A program made the position numbers and the translations under genes. Of a DNA stretch of 64,000 nt, positions 8,127-15,714 are shown piece by piece (position 1 is the stretch's first letter; every line of letters starts with the position of its first letter). Source of the stretch: Catenulispora pinistramenti (GTDB taxonomy: Bacteria > Actinomycetota > Actinomycetes > Streptomycetales > Catenulisporaceae); contig NZ_JAAFYZ010000032.1 in the NCBI RefSeq assembly GCF_018274385.1, positions 1 to 64,000 of the forward strand, read 5' to 3'. The notes beneath the pieces are model-generated. The model searched no databases, was not told where the DNA came from, and was given only the letters and a program-made list of their open reading frames with translations.

Positions 8127-9962
8127 TTGAGAACGAACCCACGACAACACATCCTGGACACGTGGCGGGCCTTCGCGCGCGCGACGTTCGGTAGCGGGGA
8201 GTGGGCCTGGGGTGGCCGCTACGCCTCGAACAGCATCAGCGATGCCGAACAGATCTTGATCCTCCTCTACCCGGCGACCGAGGTCGCCGGCTTCCGGCTG
8301 GACCGGCCGGACTCCATCGAGGACGACGTGCTCGCGGTGCTCAGACCCATGGGCAGCGGCCTGGACATCCCGATGCGGATGCTGGAGGCACTGGAGCAGT
8401 ACCTGGCCCGCTACACCGACGACGACGGCGGTCCGACCTTCACCGGCGGTTCCTATCTGCTGGCCGAGGACCCAGACGAGGAGGTGAAGCCGGAGCAGTA
8501 CGCCTACGACATCACAGAGTCGTACTCGATCTCCGTCACCCTCTGTCTGTCAGCGAAGGGCTTCTTGCGCGAGTTCCAGCGCACGGTCGAGCGGCGCGAG
8601 CTACAGAACCGGATCGAGGCCGTGATCCTGGCCATGGACCAGCGCCTGACCTCGGCCATGGTCGGCCTGCTGCGCTCGTTCGTCGTCAACGTCCTGGACC
8701 CCGACTCCGCTGCCGAGGCCGTCCTGCTGCGCACGGTCAGCCAGGGCCGGGTCGTGGGCCGGACGCTGACCCAGGACCTGCGCGGTCGGCTGCAGCCGGT
8801 CCGTGACAAGCTGCCGGAGCTGACCTTCGGTCTGCCGCCGGAGAACGAGCAGATGCTGCGGGACTATCCCGAGCGCTTCTTCGAGTGCGGCTGGGCCTGG
8901 GGGGTGGCCCAGGACGCCACGGACATCGAGTTGACGGCCGCCGAAAGTGTGAAGCAGCCCCACGGCATCGCCGAGTCGCGTCCGCTGCTGCACTTCACGG
9001 TCAACGCCCTCGACGGTCTGGCCGACCTCTTCTCCACCCGCACCTCGCGCCAAGGCCTGCTGACCTCCGAACAGCAGTCCCTGCGTGAGGCCCTGAACCT
9101 GCGCTGGGGTCTGGCGCTGCAGTACTGGTCCACGATCGCCACCTTCGGCTCCGGCCGCTGGGCGATCGAGGACGTGCCGTGGGAGGCGACCACCGGTCAG
9201 AGCTCGCCGTACTTCACCGAGCTGGTGCTCGCGATCGTCGCGATGTCGCAGCAGGGCGGCACCATCAGCGGCAGCATCGGACGAAGCGTCGCTGTGCTGG
9301 AGGAGCTGGGCCAGCGCGGTCTGGTGAGCCGGCGCGCGGCCGAGGACGACCGCGGCGTGCTGCTGCACGATCCCGGCGTCCTGATGCGCTTGGGCGGATC
9401 AGAGCTGGAAGGGCCGTCGTTGGCGTGGTCCTACAACGGTTTCGCCGCCGCCTTGGCCAAGACCGCGCTGCGCGTCGCGAACATCAGCAGCAGCCGCCGC
9501 AACCGGGCCCGCCTGATCGAGGTCGCGGACGCCTCGGTGGAGCACCTGCTCGCCCGGCGGCAACCGTCCGACGGGCTGTGGGACCACCCCGCCAACGTCT
9601 ACCCCCGCCTCGCGCAGGCGCCCGCCACTCCGGCCTGGGACATGACCGAGCGCTGCATCGAGGTCTTCGTCGCCGCGGCCGCGCTGGTCAGCGCCCCTCC
9701 GGTGGCCGACCAGGGCCAGGTGGACCAGGCCAACAACAAGATCGCCGAGGCCCGGCACATCCTGGACCAGGAGCGTTTGACCACCCCCACGGCCGGTGGG
9801 TCGCAGGAACAGAAGCTGCTCCGGGAGGCCGAACAATCGCTGAACCGCGCCGACTCGCTGTCCGGCGAGCGGCCCGCGACGGCCGCGGCGCTGGCAGACA
9901 AGGTACTCAGAGACTTGGACGAACTGGCCTTCGCCCGCCAAGCAGCGAGCAGGAGCGCATGA
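8127..9962 (+). CDS. SCO2524-like large helical protein, right module
   Basis: A 611-residue paralogue of 6048-7895. I place the start at TTG 8127 because LRTNPRQHILDTWR then aligns residue for residue with the other copy (W26, WGGR, SNSI.DAEQ at identical positions) and AGGGGCGG precedes it; an in-frame ATG at 8070 is the alternative. Conserved features: YSISVTLCLS, TSAMVGLLRSFVVN, FECGWAWGVAQ near residue 252, and W.IEDVPW. The C-terminal 100 residues are charged and helical (possible coiled coil). First gene of the rightward operon, one base before the P-loop gene. Function unknown. Confidence 0.8.
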   Translation: MRTNPRQHILDTWRAFARATFGSGEWAWGGRYASNSISDAEQILILLYPATEVAGFRLDRPDSIEDDVLAVLRPMGSGLDIPMRMLEALEQYLARYTDDDGGPTFTGGSYLLAEDPDEEVKPEQYAYDITESYSISVTLCLSAKGFLREFQRTVERRELQNRIEAVILAMDQRLTSAMVGLLRSFVVNVLDPDSAAEAVLLRTVSQGRVVGRTLTQDLRGRLQPVRDKLPELTFGLPPENEQMLRDYPERFFECGWAWGVAQDATDIELTAAESVKQPHGIAESRPLLHFTVNALDGLADLFSTRTSRQGLLTSEQQSLREALNLRWGLALQYWSTIATFGSGRWAIEDVPWEATTGQSSPYFTELVLAIVAMSQQGGTISGSIGRSVAVLEELGQRGLVSRRAAEDDRGVLLHDPGVLMRLGGSELEGPSLAWSYNGFAAALAKTALRVANISSSRRNRARLIEVADASVEHLLARRQPSDGLWDHPANVYPRLAQAPATPAWDMTERCIEVFVAAAALVSAPPVADQGQVDQANNKIAEARHILDQERLTTPTAGGSQEQKLLREAEQSLNRADSLSGERPATAAALADKVLRDLDELAFARQAASRSA

Positions 9963-9963
9963 C

Positions 9964-10884
9964 GTGCTGATATTCGCCACCTCCGACAAGGGAGGCACGG
10001 GGCGTTCGGTGACCAGTTGCAACATGGCCTACCGACGGGCGTTGCAGGGCGAGGCGGTCGCCTATCTCGACTTCGACTTCGGATCGCCCACCGCCGGCGC
10101 GATCTTCGATGTTCCCAAGGCCGAGCGCGGCGTGGACGCCTCGGGCCTGCACTCGTACTTCACCAAACACACCGAGGCCCAACAGCTGGACACGGCGCTG
10201 CACTCGGACAGCGACACGCTGCGCGACCTGCCGCGGATCTCCGGCGCCAGCCGACTGGTGCTGCTACCCGGGGACAAAGACGGCGGGGAGTTCTCGATCA
10301 GCGCGGACATGCCAGCCCGCTGCGCCCAGCTGTTCCTGAAGCTGGACCGCGAGTTCGACCTGTGCATCGTGGACCTGTCCGCGGGCCGCTCCTACGCCGT
10401 AGACCTGGTCCTGGAGGCCACCGCCCGACCCGAACTGGCCGCGCTGACCAGCCGCTGGCTGGTCTTCCACCGCTGGACCAAACAGCACATCCTGGCCGCA
10501 CACGGCCTGGTGTTCGGCGAGAAGGGGCTGCTGAAGGCCGGCGAGCGGCGGGGCCACGACCCGCAGAAGCTGAACAACTCAGTCCGCTACGTCCGCACCG
10601 CGGTCGTGGACCTGGGCGTGGATCAGGAGTCGGTGACCCGGCCGGCGCAGGGCGCCTGGCTGCGCGCCTACGACCAGAAGCTACGGGAACAGGCGGACAA
10701 GCTGCGCATGGGCCGGGCCCGGTTGGCCGGGCAGATACCCTACGACCCGATGCTCCAGTGGAGCGAGCAGGTGATCGACGACTCCGACGTGAGCGGACTG
10801 AAGATCGCCAACCAGGCCACCGTGCAGGCCTTCGAAGACCTCGCCGCGAAACTGTCGGACGAGAGATTCTGGGAAGGGCTGTGA
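9964..10884 (+). CDS. SCO2523-like variant P-loop NTPase (ParA/MinD-like), right module
   Basis: A 306-residue paralogue of 5122-6045 with the same altered P-loop: K9 of KGGTGRS is kept and the second lysine is R14. LDFDFGSPTAG (Asp36, Asp38) and LCIVDLSAGRS (Asp137) are also kept. Shared downstream motifs are W..FHRWT.QH..AA.GL and the C-terminal ...A....FE.LA.KL.D..WEG. Starts at GTG 9964, one base after the upstream stop (TGACGTG), with AGGAG upstream; its own stop overlaps the next gene by four bases. Retention of the arginine in two diverged copies argues that it is functional rather than a decay product. Confidence 0.85.
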   Translation: MLIFATSDKGGTGRSVTSCNMAYRRALQGEAVAYLDFDFGSPTAGAIFDVPKAERGVDASGLHSYFTKHTEAQQLDTALHSDSDTLRDLPRISGASRLVLLPGDKDGGEFSISADMPARCAQLFLKLDREFDLCIVDLSAGRSYAVDLVLEATARPELAALTSRWLVFHRWTKQHILAAHGLVFGEKGLLKAGERRGHDPQKLNNSVRYVRTAVVDLGVDQESVTRPAQGAWLRAYDQKLREQADKLRMGRARLAGQIPYDPMLQWSEQVIDDSDVSGLKIANQATVQAFEDLAAKLSDERFWEGL

Positions 10885-11918
10885 CGGCCGTGGACGTGAG
10901 CTACGACGAGATGACCCAGTCCGCGCGGGTGGAGGCGGTACCACTGAGCCATCTCTCGGTCGAGACCGGGCACCTCTACCTGGAGGACTTCGCCGACGGC
11001 GACCGCAGGATCGCCCGGCAGCTGGAGCAGGCAGCACCGTGGTTGGAAGCGGCGACCAAGCGGACCCGCAAGCGGTTCGGCCGCAACGCCAGGATCAGCA
11101 CCTGCTTCCTGGTCGACGACTACTCCCCGTCCGGCCCGGTGGACGACCAGCCCAAGCCCTCGGAGGTGGTGGACATCGTGACCACCGCCGCCGACCAGGC
11201 CGGTTTCAAGATCGACTACCTGGCGCGGGAGGCTGGCTGCGCGATCGCCTGCGAGCGCCCTTACTCCGGGCCGCGCGACCAGAGCCCACTGGCGAACATC
11301 GTCGCCGGACTCATCGTCGAGGAGGCCGCGGTCGGCGCCAACGGCTCGCGGCCGCCGACCGCGCAGACCGGCTGGCTGTCCAACGGGGAGCGCTCCCCGG
11401 CCGTCTCGGTGGCCATGGACGCCCCTCAGTGGGAGCCGCCTGAGGAGTTCGGGAAGTACCGGCACTCGGTGTTCGTGGACATCGAGCTGTGGAGCCAGGA
11501 CAGCAACCTGCAGTCCGCGGAGCGTCAGTACTCGTGCTCGTTGCTGTCGGCGGTCTGGCAGCTGCTGCGACTGGGCCTGCTGCGCGACGCCGGCAAGGCC
11601 GTCGCCAAGCCCTACCGGTTCGGCTCCGGCGAAGGGTTCCCGGATCTGTGGCAGCAACTGCCGAGCATCACCCAGCTGACGTCGGACGCCGCCCCGTTCG
11701 CGGCGTATCAGGCCCTTTCCGTCCTGCCGCCGCACTTCCGCGCGGCCGAACACGCCGCCGAGATCATCATCGACCACCTGCGCTTCGACAAGGCGGTGCT
11801 GAAACAGACCGCGGACCGGGCCCGGGACGAGACGAACGCGGTGACATTACCCGACAACCCGGTGGGCCGCGTGAGCCATTTGTTCTTCGATGACGTCCAT
11901 GTCACACGCAACGACTGA
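10881..11918 (+). CDS. SCO2522-like conserved protein, right module
   Basis: A 345-residue protein from GTG 10881, which overlaps the P-loop stop as GTGA exactly as in the left module, with GGGAAGGG upstream. The frame is open further 5' to 10017, but that part is only the shadow of the P-loop gene. Residues 74-81 carry the family block STCFLVDDY; PLSHLSVETGHLY, IDYLAREAGCA, GANGSRPP, HSVFVDIELW and YSCSLLSAVWQLLRLGLLR are also shared with 4106-5125. An insertion before the GANG block makes this copy slightly longer. Soluble, function unknown. Confidence 0.8.
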   Translation: MTAVDVSYDEMTQSARVEAVPLSHLSVETGHLYLEDFADGDRRIARQLEQAAPWLEAATKRTRKRFGRNARISTCFLVDDYSPSGPVDDQPKPSEVVDIVTTAADQAGFKIDYLAREAGCAIACERPYSGPRDQSPLANIVAGLIVEEAAVGANGSRPPTAQTGWLSNGERSPAVSVAMDAPQWEPPEEFGKYRHSVFVDIELWSQDSNLQSAERQYSCSLLSAVWQLLRLGLLRDAGKAVAKPYRFGSGEGFPDLWQQLPSITQLTSDAAPFAAYQALSVLPPHFRAAEHAAEIIIDHLRFDKAVLKQTADRARDETNAVTLPDNPVGRVSHLFFDDVHVTRND

Positions 11919-12888
11919 CCGGGACCCGATCCCGGCCGTCCCCGACGACGGCGCGCAGCCCCTGCTGGGGTTCGGCGAGGTGCGCACCTGCCTGATCCAG
12001 AACCTGGCCGGCCTGTCCCCCTCGGCCAGCGTCGCCCTGATGCAGCTGACCCCCGGCTCCCCGGTGAGCAAGGTGGACCGGCCGACCCGCCGCGTGGTGT
12101 CCCCGGAACAGGTCACCGGGGTGGACTGCCGGCTGCACGTGGCGCGCGAGGGCCGGGGCCGGGCGATCGGCACCGTGCTGAGCCACGCGGTCGTGACCAA
12201 CGGCCGCATCCTGCAGGGCACGGCACACGCGGCCCTCGCCTCGGCCACGGCCAAGGAGCGCCGCGAGTGGCGGCACTACCTGCGCCAGCCCGGCGTCGTG
12301 GAGGTGCTGGGCTCACCGAAACCGCACAACGTCATGGACGGCTACCTCACCGACGCCTCCCCGGCCCGCGGCCTGGACCTGGCCTCGATCAGCGACCGGA
12401 TCATCGACGAGGTCCAGCAGAGCGACCGCCTGGACCACACCACCGCCCTGCGCACCGGCACGGCCGTGGTCCGCTGGGCCGCCACGCTGGCCCAGGAGGC
12501 CAAGCCGACGGTCGGGATAGCGAAGAGCGACATACCGAACTTCCACGTGATCCGGCTCAACGGATCGCCGGAAGACCTGCCGATGCTGATCCGTTTCTGC
12601 GAGGAGTTCGCGCTGCACGAGTGGCTGCTGACCACGGTGCAGGACGTCATCGTGCCCCGCGCCGAAGCCGACATCGCCCGCGACCGTGATCCCTTGGACT
12701 CGCTGCTGTTCGCTCTCAATGAGTTGGCGCCACTATGGATGCCTCCGACGCACCTGAGCCCGGATATGAAGGCGTTGTGGGAAGCTATGGAGAGCCGGAC
12801 ACACTACTCGCGGTTGTTCGAGCGTCAGGTCGCGCGGATCCGCGACCTCCGGGACCAGGTGAAGATCAGGCCGCCCCGACGTTTCTAG
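11890..12888 (+). CDS. SCO2521-like conserved protein, right module
   Basis: A 332-residue counterpart of 3126-4106. Shared blocks are VSPEQVTGVDCRLHV, RAIGTVL, ILQGTAH, GVVEV, FCEEFALHEWLL and a final MKALWEAME helix. The ATG at 11890 lies 29 bases inside the preceding gene; ATG 11899 is equally possible, and neither has a strong Shine-Dalgarno sequence, so reinitiation after the SCO2522-like gene is likely. It is the last of the four core genes. A GNAT gene follows after about 95 bp, mirroring the left module. Confidence 0.8.
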   Translation: MTSMSHATTDRDPIPAVPDDGAQPLLGFGEVRTCLIQNLAGLSPSASVALMQLTPGSPVSKVDRPTRRVVSPEQVTGVDCRLHVAREGRGRAIGTVLSHAVVTNGRILQGTAHAALASATAKERREWRHYLRQPGVVEVLGSPKPHNVMDGYLTDASPARGLDLASISDRIIDEVQQSDRLDHTTALRTGTAVVRWAATLAQEAKPTVGIAKSDIPNFHVIRLNGSPEDLPMLIRFCEEFALHEWLLTTVQDVIVPRAEADIARDRDPLDSLLFALNELAPLWMPPTHLSPDMKALWEAMESRTHYSRLFERQVARIRDLRDQVKIRPPRRF

Positions 12889-12983
12889 GGGCGCGGCGCT
12901 TGCGAACCAGGCGTGATCGAGGCGCGTGGACACTTATTGCAGCATCCTGCGTACAAGCCGATGCCGCCGGACGGTAACATGCC

Positions 12984-13568
12984 ATGGAAGGTGGTCCCGA
13001 TACCCCGTATCAGGAACCTGTAAACCCTTATCCGACGTCTGACGAGGTGTGCGTGACCACCACCCGCGAGGAGCTGGGCAGTAAGTCCGACTATGCGACT
13101 CTGCGCTCCGTCGTCAAAGCCGACCTGAAAGCCCTTGCGAACCTCGACGAAGAGGTCTTCGGCAACGCCGCCTACTCGTTGATGTACATGACGTCGCTGT
13201 ACCTCATGTTCCGCAAGAGCTGGTACCTCGCCGAGCACGAAGGCGGTCTGGCGGGCTACGCCCTGGTGTGCCCGGACTCGGACAACTCCGAAGTCTGGCT
13301 GATGGGTCTCGCCGTCAGCGGAAACTGTCAGGGACACGGCCTCGGCCGCACTCTGATGGCCCGGGCCATGGAGCTGATGATGGACTCCGGAGCCCCCGAC
13401 GCCTACATCACCGTCCGCCCCGACAACAAGGCCGCCCGCCACCTCTACGAGGCATTCGAGTTCACCGCGGACGGCGAGGAGCGCGACAACTTCTACGGGA
13501 ACGGCGAGCCGCGCCAGGTGTTCCATCGCTCTCTGGTCAAGAACCCATATACCGCGGCTCCCGCCTAG
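12984..13568 (+). CDS. GNAT acetyltransferase, right-edge copy of the SCO252x island
   Basis: A GNAT protein of 194 residues from ATG 12984, or 171 from GTG 13053, which has GAGG at a good distance and removes a Pro-rich tail absent from its relatives. Motif A is GNCQGHGLGRTLMARAM and the C-terminal part reads VRPDNKAARHLYEAFEF. Its plan (LA.LDEEVFG, WYLAEHEGGLAGYAL, WLMGLAVS) resembles the two GNATs at the other edge of the island, so one ancestral acetyltransferase probably belonged to the module. Its stop is interleaved with that of the convergent membrane-protein gene in the palindrome CTAG. Confidence 0.85.
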   Translation: MEGGPDTPYQEPVNPYPTSDEVCVTTTREELGSKSDYATLRSVVKADLKALANLDEEVFGNAAYSLMYMTSLYLMFRKSWYLAEHEGGLAGYALVCPDSDNSEVWLMGLAVSGNCQGHGLGRTLMARAMELMMDSGAPDAYITVRPDNKAARHLYEAFEFTADGEERDNFYGNGEPRQVFHRSLVKNPYTAAPA

Positions 13569-14377
13569 TCCCTGACCAGGAACGCGAAGAAGATCGCCAT
13601 CGAGATGCTGCCGAAGTAGCTCTCGATGACCAGCAGCACCTGCCCGGCTCCGCTGAACGCCCCGTCCAGGTCGCCGAAGGACAGCGGATTGAGGAAGTTG
13701 ATCAGGCACCCGTGCAGCGACCGCACGTACCCCGCCGGCCCGCACAGCCACACCGCCACGCTGAACACCAGCAGCGTCAGCGCCATCCAGCCGAGCATCC
13801 GGAACGGGCGGTAGCCGTACCCGCAGATCGCGTCGTACATCGCCTCGAAGAAGCGGGCCGGGCCGCGTGGGCGGGCCTGCTGTTGCGCGCGCCGCAGGTT
13901 CAGGAGCGATAGTTCGCGCTTGGGCTTCTGCTGGAGCTGGAGGAACAGGTCTGCCGCGCTCTGGAACGCCGACATGGCGTGCCCCGGCATTCCGAGCGCG
14001 ACGAATTCCTTGCCGATCGCGTCATAGTGGGCTGCGATGCGTCCGGTCTGCGTGCGGCTGAGGCGGAACTGTCCGCGCCTCTCGGTCTCGGTCGCCAGGA
14101 AGGACCGGATCACCGCCGCCCGGCGCGCGTCGGGATCCCCGCTCGTGGTCTTGCGCCACTCGTAGAACTCCTTCTCCAACGCCAGGTCCCCACCGCGTTC
14201 CCGCGGGGAGGGGACCCGGCTGTCGAAGGCGTACACCAGGGGTGGCAGGTAGCTGTCGAGGAGCTCCAGCAGCTCCTCTTCGCCGAGCTTCTTCTCGGTG
14301 CCGTCGCGGTATCTCAGCTCGCACTTGGCTATGTCGTCGATCACTGATTCGACGCCGGGGAAACTCGAGGTCGGCAC
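13565..14377 (-). CDS. Two-helix membrane protein with potassium-channel-like C-terminus
   Basis: A 270-residue protein with a charged cytosolic region of about 190 residues and a C-terminal TM1-loop-TM2 module: TM1 about 195-217 (MLGWMALTLLVFSVAVWL), a hydrophobic loop ending LSFGDLDG, and TM2 about 243-268 ending at the C-terminus. The order matches the pore module of Ion_trans_2 potassium channels, with LSFGD in place of the selectivity filter TVGYGD; conduction is therefore doubtful. The N-terminal region contains a helix pair typical of tetratricopeptide-like folds (FVALGMPGHAMSAFQSAADLFLQLQ). Starts at GTG 14377. It converges on the GNAT gene at 12984-13568 with interleaved stop codons. 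Confidence 0.65.
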   Translation of the reverse strand: MPTSSFPGVESVIDDIAKCELRYRDGTEKKLGEEELLELLDSYLPPLVYAFDSRVPSPRERGGDLALEKEFYEWRKTTSGDPDARRAAVIRSFLATETERRGQFRLSRTQTGRIAAHYDAIGKEFVALGMPGHAMSAFQSAADLFLQLQQKPKRELSLLNLRRAQQQARPRGPARFFEAMYDAICGYGYRPFRMLGWMALTLLVFSVAVWLCGPAGYVRSLHGCLINFLNPLSFGDLDGAFSGAGQVLLVIESYFGSISMAIFFAFLVRD

Positions 14378-14532
14378 TTACGCGAGTTTAATGATGATCC
14401 GGTAGCACGTCGATGACCTTCTGATACACAGCCAGGGTCCTTACCCGTTTCTCAGGCGCACGGCCGAGGCGGACGCGCCGCCCGCCCCGGAGCCGTGACC
14501 GCGAGACCCTTGACCGCACCCACCGGCGCCGC

Positions 14533-15582
14533 TCAGGCGACCCCCGCCAACTCGGCAGCCTCCACCGCCGTCCGAACGATCCCCAACCGAGTCTCCTGAT
14601 CCCCGAAAGCCGCCGCCACGCTCAGCGTCGTCACCCCGGCCTCCTTATAGGCCGCCATCCGCTCCGCGATCCGTTCCTTCGGCCCGATCAGGCTGGTGCG
14701 GTCGATGAACTCGAACGGGACGGCGGCCGCCGCGCCGGCGTAGTCCTTCGCCAGGTACTTCTGCTGGACCTCGTCGGCTTCCTTCTCGTAGCCCATGCGG
14801 CAGGCGAGCTGGTTGTAGAAGTTCTGCTCCTTGCTGCCCATGCCGCCGATGTACAGGGCCGCGTACCACCGGACCAGGTCCGCGCACAGTTGTACGTCGT
14901 CGCCGATGACTGTTGGGACCGTCGGGGCGATGTCGAAGCCGTCCAGGTTGTTCTTGCCGGCCTTGGCCCGGCCCGCCTTGATGTGTTCCAGGTGGTCGGC
15001 GGCGTGCTCGGGGCTGAAGAACACCGGGAGCCAGCCGTCGGCGATCTCGCCGGTGAGTTCCAGGTTCTTGGGGCCGATCGCCGCCAGGTAGACCGGGATG
15101 GTTTCGCGGACCGGGTGGACCGTGAGCTTCACCGGCTTGCCGGGGCCGCCGGGCAGTGGCAGCTGGTAGTGCTTGCCCTCGTAGGTGAGGCGTTCGCGGG
15201 TCAGGGCTTTGCGGACGATGGCCACGTACTCGCGGGTGCGGCCCAGGGGGGCCGCGAACGGGACGCCGTGCCAGCCCTCGGAGACCTGGGGGCCGCTGAC
15301 GCCCAGGCCCAGGCGGAAGCGGCCGTCGGACAGGGTGTCCAGGGTGGCGGCGGTCATCGCGGTCATGGCCGGGGTGCGGGCCGGGATCTGGAAGACGGCT
15401 GCGCCCACGTCCATGTGCTGGGTGTGGGCCGCGATCCAGGTCAGGACGGTGGCGGCGTCGCTGCCGTAGGCCTCGGCCGCCCAGCAGACCGTGTAGCCGA
15501 GCCGGTCGGCCTCCTTGGCCACCTCCAGGCTCTCGGCATCGTTGCCCGCGCCCCAGTAACCCATGTTCACGCCGAGCTTCAT
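14533..15582 (-). CDS. LLM class F420-dependent oxidoreductase
   Basis: A 349-residue luciferase-like monooxygenase fold protein. It begins MKLGVNMGYWG and contains the typical blocks VCWAAEAYGSDAATVLTWIAA, LDTLSDGRFRLGLGVSGPQV.EGWHG, and PVYLAAIGPKNLELTGEIADGW. These match actinobacterial F420-dependent dehydrogenases/reductases. The ATG at 15582 has AGGAG upstream. It probably uses cofactor F420 to oxidise or reduce a small organic substrate in the cytosol; the substrate cannot be read from sequence. It diverges from the aldo/keto reductase, with an inverted repeat in the shared upstream region. Confidence 0.9.
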   Translation of the reverse strand: MKLGVNMGYWGAGNDAESLEVAKEADRLGYTVCWAAEAYGSDAATVLTWIAAHTQHMDVGAAVFQIPARTPAMTAMTAATLDTLSDGRFRLGLGVSGPQVSEGWHGVPFAAPLGRTREYVAIVRKALTRERLTYEGKHYQLPLPGGPGKPVKLTVHPVRETIPVYLAAIGPKNLELTGEIADGWLPVFFSPEHAADHLEHIKAGRAKAGKNNLDGFDIAPTVPTVIGDDVQLCADLVRWYAALYIGGMGSKEQNFYNQLACRMGYEKEADEVQQKYLAKDYAGAAAAVPFEFIDRTSLIGPKERIAERMAAYKEAGVTTLSVAAAFGDQETRLGIVRTAVEAAELAGVA

Positions 15583-15638
15583 CGCCCACTCCTGTCCGCG
15601 GTTCGCCGCGCTTGATCGCCAGGCCGTCGCCGCTGATA

Positions 15639-15655
15639 TTACTCGTCAGTAGTAA
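15639..15655. promoter_or_regulatory. Inverted repeat TTACT-N7-AGTAA between divergent redox genes
   Basis: A five-base perfect inverted repeat with a seven-base spacer lies 57 bp upstream of the LLM oxidoreductase start and 60 bp upstream of the aldo/keto reductase start. Its size and AT-rich ends suit a TetR- or MarR-type operator, but no regulator gene is adjacent. Functional assignment is inference. Confidence 0.35.
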
Positions 15656-15714
15656 GCGGCGCGATGGTGACGCCGCCCACGCGGTGTCCCCGGCAACCGA
15701 TAGCGTCACCTGTC

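Noticed and set aside
10017-10880. Long upstream extension of the SCO2522-like reading frame
   Set aside because: It overlaps the whole P-loop gene in another frame, has an Arg/Pro-rich shadow composition, and the GTG at 10881 matches the junction of the other module.
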